Positions 31,123-39,171 of a stretch of 64,000 nt of DNA are shown in pieces. The translations under genes and the position numbers were made by a program. How positions within the stretch are numbered: the stretch's first letter is position 1; each line of letters begins with the position of its first letter. The notes under the pieces were generated by a model. That model searched no databases and had not been told where the DNA came from. It saw nothing but the letters and a program-made list of their open reading frames with translations. The stretch is from AC-51 sp963749895 (GTDB lineage: Bacteria; Actinomycetota; UBA4738; HRBIN12), in assembly GCA_963749895.1 (NCBI GenBank), contig CAVVOG010000001.1:372001-436000 (forward strand). The letters run 5' to 3'.

Positions 31123-32732
31123 GTGACGCACGCGACGCCACCGTCCGCAGCACCGCGGTGATGTCGCTCGGGACGCTCGCGTCTCGGGCCACCGGCCTGC
31201 TCCGCGTCTCCGCGACCTTGGCCGCGCTCGGCGTCACCGCGCTGTCCGATGCGTACAACACCGCGAACACCACCCCGAACATCGTCTACGAGCTGATCCT
31301 CGGCGGGATCCTCACGTCGGTGTTCGTGCCGCTCCTCGTGGAGCAGGCGCGCGAACATGGTCGGGACGGGCAGTTCGAGACCGCGAGCCGCTTCCTGACG
31401 ATCACGGTCGTCCTCCTGGGCGCGGTCGCGATCGTCGGCGCGATCGCCGCGCCGTGGATCATGCGCCTGTACCTGCACGACGTCCGCGACCCCCAGGTCC
31501 GCTCCGCGGAGGTCGAGCTCGGGACCTTCTTCCTGCGTTGGTTCATGCCGCAGATCGTCTTCTACGGCGTCTCGGCCGTCGCCGGCGGCCTGCTGACGGC
31601 GAACCGCCGGTTCGCTGCGCAGATGTTCGCGCCGGTCCTGAACAACGTGGCCGTGATCGTGACGATGCTCGCGTTCGCTGCGATGCACGACGGCTCCTTG
31701 GCGATCGACGACATCTCGGCCGGGGAGCGCACGCTCCTCGCGGCCGGCACGACGCTCGGTGTGGTCGCGATGGCGCTCGCCGTCTGGCCGGCGATGCGGG
31801 GGATCGGGTTCCGCTGGCACCTGCGCTTCGACTGGCGCCACGAGACCGTCGGACGGCTGCTGCGCCTGGGGCGTTGGGTGGCCCTCTACGTGGCCGCGAA
31901 CCAGCTCGCCTTCTTCGTGATCATCCGGTTCAACACCCGCGTGGGCGAGGGAGCGTTCACGGCGTACTCGCAGGCCTTCATCTTCTTCTCGCTCCCCCAC
32001 GCGATCGTGGCGGTGTCGATCTTCACGGCGTTGCTCCCGGGGATGGCCGAGCGGTGGCACGCGGACGATCGACCCGGGGTCGTGGAGCTGTTCTCACGGG
32101 GCCTGCGGGACACCTCGGTGGCGATGATCCCCGCGACGGCCGGCTACCTCGTCCTGGCCGGCCCGATCGTGGCGCTGTTCGCGGCCTATGGCGCGATCGG
32201 CGCGGCCGACGTCGACCTCCTCTCGCGGACCCTGGCGGCGTTCGCCGTCGGGCTCCCGTTCTTCTCGGCGTTCCAGCTGCTGACGCGGACCTCATATGCA
32301 GGGAGCGACAGCCGGACCCCGGCGCTCGTGAACATCGGGGTCGGCGTGGTGAACCTGGCAGCGGACGCCGTCCTAGCCTTCGTCTTCGACCTCGGGGTCC
32401 CCGGGCTCGCCCTCGGGCACGCCGTGTCGTACGCGTTCGGCTCGATCGTGCTGTTCGCCTTGCTGCGCAGGCGCCTCGGGAGCCTCGACGGTGCCCGGCT
32501 CGCCTCCACGATCGCGCGGACCCTGGTCGCGGCCGCCGCCACGGCGCTCGCCGCGTGGGGGGCCGCCGAGCTCGTGGGTGGTCTCGTAGACCTCGACCGC
32601 CCCGCCGGCCGCTTGATCCAGGTCGCGGCGGGGGTCGTCGCCGGCGTGCTTGTCTTCTGGGCGGTCGCGGCTATGGTGCGGGTCCGGGAGGTCGACGAGG
32701 TGCGCCGAGCGCTCCTGACGAGGTTCCGCTGA
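31119..32732 (+). CDS. murJ: Lipid II flippase MurJ/MviN
   Basis: 537 residues from GTG 31119, overlapping the upstream stop by 4 bases. About fourteen membrane helices. The N-terminal signature is SLGTLASRATGLLRVSATLAALG, then SDAYNTANTTPNIVYELILGGIL, as in the MOP-family MurJ. Charged residues of the central cavity (RVSATL, and WFMPQIVFYG region) are in the right places. It moves lipid II across the membrane for peptidoglycan synthesis. No kinase-like extension as in Mycobacterium MviN is present. Confidence 0.93.
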   Translation: MSDARDATVRSTAVMSLGTLASRATGLLRVSATLAALGVTALSDAYNTANTTPNIVYELILGGILTSVFVPLLVEQAREHGRDGQFETASRFLTITVVLLGAVAIVGAIAAPWIMRLYLHDVRDPQVRSAEVELGTFFLRWFMPQIVFYGVSAVAGGLLTANRRFAAQMFAPVLNNVAVIVTMLAFAAMHDGSLAIDDISAGERTLLAAGTTLGVVAMALAVWPAMRGIGFRWHLRFDWRHETVGRLLRLGRWVALYVAANQLAFFVIIRFNTRVGEGAFTAYSQAFIFFSLPHAIVAVSIFTALLPGMAERWHADDRPGVVELFSRGLRDTSVAMIPATAGYLVLAGPIVALFAAYGAIGAADVDLLSRTLAAFAVGLPFFSAFQLLTRTSYAGSDSRTPALVNIGVGVVNLAADAVLAFVFDLGVPGLALGHAVSYAFGSIVLFALLRRRLGSLDGARLASTIARTLVAAAATALAAWGAAELVGGLVDLDRPAGRLIQVAAGVVAGVLVFWAVAAMVRVREVDEVRRALLTRFR

Positions 32733-33145
32733 TGAAGGCGACGCACAGGCTCCACCACGACGACGCGGGGATGGTCGGCAAGATCATCGTGATCTGGCTC
32801 GTGATGGTCGCCGTCCTCGGGGTGATCGCGCTGGACGCGGCGTCGGTCGTGTTCGCCACGTTCCGGGCCTCCGACACGGCGGCCACGGCCGCGACCGCCG
32901 GCGCCGCCACCTTCCGGACCCGCAAGGAAGTGTCCGAGGCATGCGATGCCGCTCGACGGGCGATCGTGGCGGAAGACCCCGACGCCCAGATCCCCAAGTC
33001 GTTCTGCAAGGTGGACACGCAGACCGGGCGGGTGACGATCACGGTGAAGAAGCAGGCCCGCACGATCATCGCTGGGCGCCTGTCGTTCACCGAGGACCTC
33101 ACGAAGGTGGTCGCCAAGGAGACCGCCGGTCCCTCGACGCTCTGA
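32732..33145 (+). CDS. Single-pass membrane protein (TadE-like appearance)
   Basis: 137 residues from ATG 32732, whose A is the last base of the murJ stop (TGATG). One membrane helix (KIIVIWLVMVAVLGVIALDAASVVF) is followed by an Ala/Thr-rich helix and a small extracytoplasmic beta domain (CKVDTQTGRVTITVKKQART) with one Cys pair (C in EACDAAR and SFCKVD). The layout resembles pseudopilin/TadE-like proteins, but no family is certain. It lies between murJ and sigM in the same operon. Confidence 0.65.
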   Translation: MKATHRLHHDDAGMVGKIIVIWLVMVAVLGVIALDAASVVFATFRASDTAATAATAGAATFRTRKEVSEACDAARRAIVAEDPDAQIPKSFCKVDTQTGRVTITVKKQARTIIAGRLSFTEDLTKVVAKETAGPSTL

Positions 33146-33152
33146 CCGGCCC

Positions 33153-33749
33153 GTGGCACGCGACCCTTCCGACGACCGCGAGCTGGTTCGCCGCTACCTC
33201 GCGGGCGACGCCGGCGCGTTCGCGACCCTCGTCGAGCGCCACCAGGCACGCGTCTACGGCCTCTGCCTCCGGGTGACCGGCGACCCCGAGGACGCTGCCG
33301 ACGCGACGCAGGAGGCCTTCGTGTCGGCGCTGCGGAAGCTCGGGCAGTTCCGGGGTGATGCGGCGTTCACGACCTGGATGCACCGGGTCGCCGTGAACGC
33401 GTGCTACGACTTGCTGCGCAAGCGCTCCCGCCAACCGATGCTCCATCTGGCGACCGATGAGGATCTCCCCACGCCGGAGGCCGGGCCGCCCGCCCCCGAC
33501 CACGCCGACGAGGTGGCGGGAACGCACGACGCGGCGGCGGCGCTCGCGCGGATCCCTGAGGAGTTCCGCGTCGCCCTGGTCCTCGCCGACGTCCAGGACC
33601 TCCCGTACGAAGAGATCGGGAAGATCCTGGACGTGCCGGTCGGGACCGTGAAGTCACGCGTGTTCCGGGGACGCATCGCCCTGGCTCGGGCGATCGGGGT
33701 CGAGCGGGAACCCCGCGACGTGTCACGGGCGTCGGAGGACGAGGCATGA
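33153..33749 (+). CDS. ECF sigma factor (SigM-like)
   Basis: 198 residues from GTG 33153. Region 2 reads HQARVYGLCLRVTGDPEDAADATQEAFVSALRK and TTWMHRVAVNACYDLLRKRSR; region 4 reads RVALVLADVQDLPYEEIGKILDVPVGTVKSRVFRGR. It directs RNA polymerase to a stress regulon, in this locus usually envelope or redox stress. The next gene, overlapping by 4 bases, encodes its anti-sigma factor, and trxBA follow, as in the SigM neighbourhood of Streptomyces and mycobacteria. Confidence 0.92.
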   Translation: MARDPSDDRELVRRYLAGDAGAFATLVERHQARVYGLCLRVTGDPEDAADATQEAFVSALRKLGQFRGDAAFTTWMHRVAVNACYDLLRKRSRQPMLHLATDEDLPTPEAGPPAPDHADEVAGTHDAAAALARIPEEFRVALVLADVQDLPYEEIGKILDVPVGTVKSRVFRGRIALARAIGVEREPRDVSRASEDEA

Positions 33750-34531
33750 ATCATCCCGTCGATCTCCTCGTGGACCTCGTCGACGGCTCGATCGCTCCTC
33801 AGGACCGAGCCGTCGTCGAGTCGCACCTCGCCGACTGCGCCCGGTGCCGACGTGACGTGGAGCTCGCCGCCGCCGGGCGCCAGGTCGCCAGGTCGCTCCC
33901 ACCACCGGAGGTTCCCGACGGCCTCGCCGACGAGGCGATCGCCGAGGCCGAGCGCCACGCCCGCGAGGTCGCGCCCGAGGTCGCGCCTCTGCGTGATCGC
34001 GGCGGCCGCGCCGACGCGCCCACGTGGTACCGGCGGGCAGGCGCGGCCGCCGCAGCGGCGGCGGTCGTGCTGGTCGTCGTGGTCGCCCTCCCGAACCTGG
34101 GCGGAGGAGGAGACGACGCCCAGGTCGGGTCTACGGCGGAGGACGCTGCGTTCGCACCCCGTGCCGCCGAGACGGTCGAGGTCCTCGACCTCGACCTCGA
34201 TACCGACCAGGTTCAGGCACTGGCCCTCGGGTATCGCGCGGGGGCCGCGGAGGTCGGGGCCGACACGGGTGCTGCGGTGCCGTCGGGGGCCGTGCCGGCG
34301 GCCGACACGGCTGAGCCGGAAGACGTGCTCTCGTGCCTGCGGACGGCGATCCCGGAGCTCGAGGACCAGCGACCGGTTCGGCTGATCGCCGCGCGGTTCG
34401 AGGGAACCCCGGCCTACCTCGGCGTGTTCCTGAGCGGCCCCGGCGCCGGCCAGGCGCCCGACACGGCCACCGTGTGGGTCGTCGCGCGGTCCGGATGCGA
34501 GATCCTCTCGACGACCCAGGCCTCCCTCTGA
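33746..34531 (+). CDS. Membrane anti-sigma factor with zinc-finger-like domain
   Basis: 261 residues. The N-terminal domain has H27-X3-C31-X2-C34 (ESHLADCARCRRD), the zf-HC2/ZAS motif that binds the sigma factor. One membrane helix (AGAAAAAAAVVLVVVVALPNL) separates it from an extracytoplasmic domain of about 130 residues with a Cys pair (DVLSCLRTA, SGCEILS). The outer domain may sense envelope or redox state. The start overlaps the sigma gene stop (ATGA). Confidence 0.87.
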   Translation: MNHPVDLLVDLVDGSIAPQDRAVVESHLADCARCRRDVELAAAGRQVARSLPPPEVPDGLADEAIAEAERHAREVAPEVAPLRDRGGRADAPTWYRRAGAAAAAAAVVLVVVVALPNLGGGGDDAQVGSTAEDAAFAPRAAETVEVLDLDLDTDQVQALALGYRAGAAEVGADTGAAVPSGAVPAADTAEPEDVLSCLRTAIPELEDQRPVRLIAARFEGTPAYLGVFLSGPGAGQAPDTATVWVVARSGCEILSTTQASL

Positions 34532-34612
34532 GACCCCGTCCCGGAGCCCTCTCCAGCGTCCCCAGCCCCGGGAATAGGCGGGCGTTGGTACGTGTGGGAG
34601 GATGCTGAGGGC

Positions 34613-35545
34613 ATGATCGACGTACGTGACGTGGTGATCATCGGTTCCGGGCCAGCCGGGTACACGGCCGCGCTCTACACGGCTCGGGCGAACCTGGAAC
34701 CGCTCGTCCTGAAGGGACTCGACGCGGGCGGCCAGCTGATGCTGACGACCGAGGTCGAGAACTACCCGGGCTTCGCCGACGGCATCATGGGGCCGGAGCT
34801 CATGGACCAGATGGAGAAGCAGGCGTCACGCTTCGGCGCCGAGATCCTCCCGGTCCACGTCACCGAGGTGGACCTCTCCTCTCGCCCGTTCCTCGTGAAG
34901 GCCGGCGACCAGGAGTGGCACGCGAAGACGCTGATCGTCTCGACGGGCGCCACGGCTCGATGGCTCGGCGTCCCCGGCGAGGAGCGCCTGCGCGGGCGTG
35001 GAGTGAGCGCGTGCGCCACGTGCGACGGGTTCTTCTTCCGCGATCGGGAGCTCGTGGTCGTGGGGGGCGGGGACACCGCCATGGAGGAGGCGACCTTCCT
35101 CACGAAGTTCGCCTCGAAGGTGACGATCGTGCATCGCCGCGATGAGTTCCGCGCCTCGAAGGTGATGCAGGATCGAGCCATGGCGAACCCGAAGATCGAG
35201 GTGATCTGGGACTCGGTCATCGAAGAGATCGTCGGCGAGGGCGCCGTCACGGGGGTTCGGCTTCGCAACGTGAAGACCGACGAGACCCGAGAGCTTGCGA
35301 CCGACGGCGTGTTCATGGCGATCGGTCACGACCCGACCACGACGTTGTTCCGCGGCGTCCTCGACACGGACGACGAGGGCTACCTGAAGGTGCAGGAGCC
35401 CCGGACATCCACGAACGTTCCAGGGGTGTTCGCGGCCGGCGACGTCACCGATCGCGTGTACCGTCAGGCGGTCACGGCGGCCGGGCAAGGGTGCAAGGCC
35501 GCCATCGACGCCGAGCGGTTCCTCGAGGCCCAAGGCGATCCCTGA
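34613..35545 (+). CDS. trxB: Thioredoxin reductase
   Basis: 310 residues from ATG 34613. The FAD-binding motif is VVIIGSGPAGYTAALYTARAN; the redox pair is in SACATCDGFFF (CATC); NADPH binding is VVVGGGDTAMEEATFL; GVFAAGDVTDRVYRQAVTAAGQG closes the FAD site. It transfers electrons from NADPH to the thioredoxin encoded next. A GATGCT sequence 6 bases before the ATG may serve as the -10 box; the frame is open to a GTG at 34592. Confidence 0.96.
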   Translation: MIDVRDVVIIGSGPAGYTAALYTARANLEPLVLKGLDAGGQLMLTTEVENYPGFADGIMGPELMDQMEKQASRFGAEILPVHVTEVDLSSRPFLVKAGDQEWHAKTLIVSTGATARWLGVPGEERLRGRGVSACATCDGFFFRDRELVVVGGGDTAMEEATFLTKFASKVTIVHRRDEFRASKVMQDRAMANPKIEVIWDSVIEEIVGEGAVTGVRLRNVKTDETRELATDGVFMAIGHDPTTTLFRGVLDTDDEGYLKVQEPRTSTNVPGVFAAGDVTDRVYRQAVTAAGQGCKAAIDAERFLEAQGDP

Positions 35546-35576
35546 CCTGCGCAGGACACACAAGGAGACGACGACA

Positions 35577-35900
35577 GTGGCGAACATCGGCAGCGTGAGC
35601 GACGCAGACTTCCAGAGCGCCGTGCTCGAATCCGACACCCCGGTCCTCGTCGATTTCTGGGCGGAGTGGTGCGTCCCGTGCCACATGGTCTCCCCGGTGG
35701 TCGAAGAGATCGGGACCGAGAAGGGCGACGGACTCAAGGTCGTGAAGCTGAACATCGACGAGAACCCGCAGGCCACCCGGCAGTACGGGGTGATGTCGAT
35801 CCCTTCGCTCGTGCTCTTCAAGGGCGGGCAGGAGGTCGCCCGCGTGATCGGTGCGAAGCCGAAGGACGCGATCCTGCGCGACATCGAGCCGCACCTCTAG
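35577..35900 (+). CDS. trxA: Thioredoxin
   Basis: 107 residues from GTG 35577, with AAGGAGA 10 bases upstream. LVDFWAEWCVPCHMVSPVVEE holds the active site with CVPC in place of the common CGPC, a substitution at the first position between the cysteines. SIPSLVLFKGG carries the cis-proline. It is the electron acceptor of the TrxB encoded 31 bases upstream. Position next to the sigM pair suggests redox-responsive expression, which is inference. Confidence 0.95.
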   Translation: MANIGSVSDADFQSAVLESDTPVLVDFWAEWCVPCHMVSPVVEEIGTEKGDGLKVVKLNIDENPQATRQYGVMSIPSLVLFKGGQEVARVIGAKPKDAILRDIEPHL

Positions 35901-35949
35901 CGAGCTCGCGCGTTTGCCGCGCCATCCGAGCCCGGCGCAGACTGACCGG

Positions 35950-36996
35950 GTGCGCATCTACCGGACCGGCGACGAGGGCCCCGAGGTCCTCGACATCCAG
36001 CGACGCCTGGTCGTCCTGGGCGAGGCCATCGACGCGGCGGAGCTCACCGGCGCCTTCGGCGGGTCCACCGAGGCCGCCGTCCGGTCGTTCCAGGCACGTC
36101 GGAACCTCCCCGTCGACGGACTGGTCGGACCCGACACCTGGGATCAGCTGGTGGAAGCCGGCTACCGGCTGGGCGACCGGACGCTCTACCTGCACGCGCC
36201 CGCGTTCCGCGGCGACGACGTCCAGGAGCTCCAACGCAAGCTGAACGCTCTGGGGTTCGACGCCGGACGCGAGGACGGCGTGCACGGCGCCCGGACCGAC
36301 CGAGCGATCCGCGACTTCCAGCGCAACGTCGCCGACGAGCCGGATGGGGTCGTCGGCCTGCACACGATCGCGACCCTCGCCCGGATGCGGCCGCTCGACG
36401 ACGCGCGCAGCAGGGCCCTCGTCCGTGAGGAGGAGGAGCTACGACAGATGTCCGCGCGGCTCGAGGGGCAGGTGATGGCTGTCGACGCAGGCCACGGCCC
36501 GGACGACGCGGGGACCGATCTGCACCTCGCGATGGCGCGCGCCGTCGCGCTCGAGCTGGGCGCCTTGGGCGCGGAGGCGGAGGTGCTGCGCGCCGAAGGC
36601 GAGGACCCGACGCCGAGTGAGCGAGCACGGATCGCGAACGACCTCGGCGCGACCGTCCTGCTGTCGCTTCACCTGGCAGCGGGAGTCCCCGAAGGCAGCG
36701 GTCCGACGTGTTCGTACTTCGGCAGCGCCACGACCCACTCCCCCGCCGGTCGTCACCTCGCGGAGCTCGTCCTCGACGAGCTCGAGCGGGAGTTCGGCTG
36801 CCGAGGGCGAACCCAGCGGCTCACGATCGGGATGCTGCGCGAGACCCGGATGCCCGCGGTCCAGATCGAGCCACTGTTCGTCACGAACCGCCTCGAGGCG
36901 GAGGTGATCGCCGACCCGGCGTTCGCGGAGCGGGTCGGGAGGGCGGTGGCGGCGGGCGTACGGCGGTTCTTCGCCGGACGGACCGACACCGGGTAG
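35950..36996 (+). CDS. CwlM-like protein: two peptidoglycan-binding domains plus degenerate Amidase_3
   Basis: 348 residues from GTG 35950. Two PG_binding_1 repeats (about 5-70 and 80-145: EVLDIQRRLVVLGE..., DVQELQRKLNALGFD...) precede an N-acetylmuramoyl-L-alanine amidase-like domain. In that domain H182 (VDAGHGPDDAG), H241 (LLSLHLAAG) and E307 (AVQIEPLF) remain, but the Glu zinc ligand normally found in a G-x-x-E-K loop is missing and the loop is shortened (GTDLHLAMARA). There is no signal peptide. The trxA-cwlM-parB order is conserved; mycobacterial CwlM is a cytoplasmic regulator of MurA rather than a hydrolase. Confidence 0.85.
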   Translation: MRIYRTGDEGPEVLDIQRRLVVLGEAIDAAELTGAFGGSTEAAVRSFQARRNLPVDGLVGPDTWDQLVEAGYRLGDRTLYLHAPAFRGDDVQELQRKLNALGFDAGREDGVHGARTDRAIRDFQRNVADEPDGVVGLHTIATLARMRPLDDARSRALVREEEELRQMSARLEGQVMAVDAGHGPDDAGTDLHLAMARAVALELGALGAEAEVLRAEGEDPTPSERARIANDLGATVLLSLHLAAGVPEGSGPTCSYFGSATTHSPAGRHLAELVLDELEREFGCRGRTQRLTIGMLRETRMPAVQIEPLFVTNRLEAEVIADPAFAERVGRAVAAGVRRFFAGRTDTG

Positions 36997-37004
36997 CGGG
37001 CCGG

Positions 37005-37127
37005 TCAGGGGCGCCGAGCCATGAGGGCGAGCAGCGCACCCAGAGCAGCGCCGAGGGCGACGGCGCGCAGGGCGCGGGCGGACTCGCTCAGATGGTCGGG
37101 GACGGAGACCTCGTGCGGTTCGGGCAC
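37005..37127 (-). CDS. Very small membrane protein, 40 residues
   Basis: GTG at 37127 to TGA at 37005 encodes VPEPHEVSVPDHLSESARAL followed by one short hydrophobic helix (LGAALGALLALMARRP). A TAGCCT box lies 7 bases before the GTG, so the mRNA would start at the start codon. It fills most of the gap between the CwlM-like gene and the LLM gene, 8 bases from the former's stop on the other strand. No family recognised; the promoter is the main support. Confidence 0.5.
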   Translation of the reverse strand: MPEPHEVSVPDHLSESARALRAVALGAALGALLALMARRP

Positions 37128-37133
37128 GGCCGA

Positions 37134-37140
37134 TAGGCTA
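37134..37140. promoter_or_regulatory. Overlapping bidirectional -10 element TAGGCTA
   Basis: TAGGCT on plus (37134-37139), 9 bases before ATG 37149, and TAGCCT on minus (37140-37135), 7 bases before GTG 37127, use the same seven base pairs. Only one polymerase could open this site at a time. Confidence 0.5.
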
Positions 37141-37148
37141 CGAGGCGC

Positions 37149-38105
37149 ATGCGCGTATGCCTGATGATCGAGGGTCAGCAAGGGGTCACCTGGGACGACT
37201 GGCTCCGCCTGGCCGAGGCCTGCGAGCGGCTCGGCTTCGAGGGACTGTTCCGGTCGGACCACTACTACAGCGGGCAGGGAGTGAGCGGGCGGGGATCCAC
37301 CGACGCGTGGACGCTCGTGGCCGGGCTCGCGGCGCGGACCGAGCGTCTGCGATTGGGGACCCTCGTGTCTCCCGTGACCTTCCGCGAGCCGGCGCTCCTG
37401 GCGAAGTCCGCCGTGACCGTCGACGAGATCAGCGACGGACGGGTCGAGATCGGGATGGGCGCCGGCTGGTGGGAGGAGGAACACGCCGCGCACGGGTTCG
37501 CGTTCCACGACGTGGACGGGCGCTGGGCGCGGTTCGAAGAGCAGGTTGCGATCGTCCACGGGCTGCTGACCGAAGAGCGGTTCGACTTCGAAGGGCAGCA
37601 CTATCGGCTGCACGACGTCGAGTTCCTGCCCAAGGGCGTCCAGACACCGCACCCCCCACTGATCTTGGGTGGCACGGCGGTCGGCGCACGCATGCGCGCG
37701 TTGATCGGCCGGTACGCCGACGAGTTCAACACGGTCGGGGGCACGCCCGAGGAGGTGCGAGCACGCTTCACGCGGGCCCGCAAGGGCTGCGAGGAGCAGG
37801 GCCGTGATCCGTCGACGCTCGTCACCTCCCTGATGACGTGGTTCTTCGTCGCGCCCAGCGAGGAGGACTACCTCGAGAAGCTGGACCGGGCGCGTTCGCT
37901 CGATCCGACGGCCGGTCCCCTCGAGGACTACCGGCGCGACATCGAGCGCGACTGCATCGTCGGCACCCCCGAACGGGCCGCGGCGCGGCTCCGCGAGTAC
38001 CGCGATGCCGGGGTGCAGCGCATCTTCCTGAACCACGAGCTGTACGACGACCTCGACATGCTCGAGCTCGTCGCCACCGACGTGCTCCCCCGGGTGGGGT
38101 CGTGA
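37149..38105 (+). CDS. LLM-class F420-dependent oxidoreductase
   Basis: 318 residues. Typical LLM strands are visible: LGFEGLFRSDHYYS, RLRLGTLVSPVTFREPALLAKSAVTVDEIS and GRVEIGMGAGWWEEEHAAHG, followed by PHPPLILGGTAVGARMRALI. The TIGR03560-like LLM F420-dependent group has this pattern. It probably transfers hydride with F420 in the cytosol; the substrate is unknown. It begins a cluster with a PLDc_N protein, an SDR, an aminotransferase and Ddl, all overlapping or closely spaced, inserted between cwlM and parB. Confidence 0.87.
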   Translation: MRVCLMIEGQQGVTWDDWLRLAEACERLGFEGLFRSDHYYSGQGVSGRGSTDAWTLVAGLAARTERLRLGTLVSPVTFREPALLAKSAVTVDEISDGRVEIGMGAGWWEEEHAAHGFAFHDVDGRWARFEEQVAIVHGLLTEERFDFEGQHYRLHDVEFLPKGVQTPHPPLILGGTAVGARMRALIGRYADEFNTVGGTPEEVRARFTRARKGCEEQGRDPSTLVTSLMTWFFVAPSEEDYLEKLDRARSLDPTAGPLEDYRRDIERDCIVGTPERAAARLREYRDAGVQRIFLNHELYDDLDMLELVATDVLPRVGS

Positions 38106-38410
38106 TGGACTGGATGTTCTGGCCGTTCTTCCTGGTGATCGGCGTCGTGTCGATCGCCGGTCTCGTCCTGTGGATCTGGGCGCTCGTCGACTGCGTCCAG
38201 GTGCCCGACGACTCGATGTACCAGAGCGGGAACAAGCTGGTGTGGGTGCTGATCATCGTGTTCTTGAACTGGATCGGCGCGCTCCTGTACCTCGTGATCG
38301 GACGACCTCGGGGTGAGCGATCGTCGGGCGGCCCCGCGTCCCCTTCGACCCCACGATCCGAGACGCCGCCGAACGGCGGCACGCTGCCGCCGCCTCCGGG
38401 GTCGTCGTGA
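38105..38410 (+). CDS. PLDc_N-domain small membrane protein
   Basis: 101 residues; ATG 38105 shares its first base with the upstream stop. Two membrane helices (WPFFLVIGVVSIAGLVLWIW and LVWVLIIVFLNWIGALLYLVIG) flank ALVDCVQVPDDS, the pattern of the phospholipase D N-terminal membrane domain found alone in many actinobacterial proteins. The tail is Pro/Ser-rich. There is no HKD catalytic motif. Confidence 0.8.
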   Translation: MDWMFWPFFLVIGVVSIAGLVLWIWALVDCVQVPDDSMYQSGNKLVWVLIIVFLNWIGALLYLVIGRPRGERSSGGPASPSTPRSETPPNGGTLPPPPGSS

Positions 38411-39126
38411 GCGGGCGGGTGGTCCTGATCACCGGAGGGGCCGGGGGGATGGGCGCTGCGATCCGCGACCGCTTCGAGCGAACGAGCGACACCGTCGTGA
38501 CCGCAGACCTGAACGGCGGCGACCTCGAGGTCGACGTCACACAGGTCGCGGGATGCGACAGGATGGTCACGCAGACCCTGGAGCGACACGGACGGCTGGA
38601 CATCCTGGTCACCGCGGCCGGTGTGTGGGTCGAGGGTCCGAGCGTCGAGGCCACCGAGTCCGACTGGGATCGCACGATCGACGTGAACCTCAAGGGCACG
38701 TTCTTCGCGATCCGAGCCGCGATCCCCGCCCTGATCGAGACCAAGGGGAGCGTGGTGGCGATCTCGAGCGACTACGGGCTCGTCGGTGGCCCGGGTGCGG
38801 CGATCTACTGCGCGTCGAAGTTCGGGGTGAACGGGATCGTGCGATCGGTGGCTCTCGAGCTCGCGTCGCACGGTGTTCGGGTGAACAGCGTCTGTCCGTG
38901 TGACGTCGACACACCCATGCTCGCCGGGCAGGCACGCGACTACGGCGGCGGGGACGAGCGTGCCTACTTCGACGCGCTCCTCGCCCATCTCCCCCAGGGC
39001 GGTCGGGCGCGCTTCATCACCCCCGAGGAGATCGCGGCGGCCGTCTGGTACCTCGCGTCGCCCGAGGCGGCGCCGATCACGGGCGTCACGCTCCCGATCG
39101 AGTGGGGCGTCACGGCCGGCTACTGA
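38407..39126 (+). CDS. Short-chain dehydrogenase/reductase
   Basis: 239 residues from GTG 38407, overlapping the upstream stop by 4 bases. The NAD(P) motif is VLITGGAGGMGAAIRDRF; DILVTAAGVW stands for the NNAG strand; the catalytic Ser is in VVAISSDYG and the Tyr/Lys pair in AAIYCASKFGVNG (YxxxK). SNAG position Asp35 suggests NAD preference, with low certainty. It oxidises or reduces a hydroxyl/keto group of an unknown substrate. Confidence 0.9.
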   Translation: MSGRVVLITGGAGGMGAAIRDRFERTSDTVVTADLNGGDLEVDVTQVAGCDRMVTQTLERHGRLDILVTAAGVWVEGPSVEATESDWDRTIDVNLKGTFFAIRAAIPALIETKGSVVAISSDYGLVGGPGAAIYCASKFGVNGIVRSVALELASHGVRVNSVCPCDVDTPMLAGQARDYGGGDERAYFDALLAHLPQGGRARFITPEEIAAAVWYLASPEAAPITGVTLPIEWGVTAGY

Positions 39127-39154
39127 GCCTCCCGGTCGGTCCGAGCACCACTGC

Positions 39155-39160
39155 TACGCT
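39155..39160 (+). promoter_or_regulatory. -10 box TACGCT for the aminotransferase gene
   Basis: TACGCT is 11 bases before ATG 39172, giving a leader of about 4-5 bases. Confidence 0.4.
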
Positions 39161-39171
39161 GGGGGTTCCCC

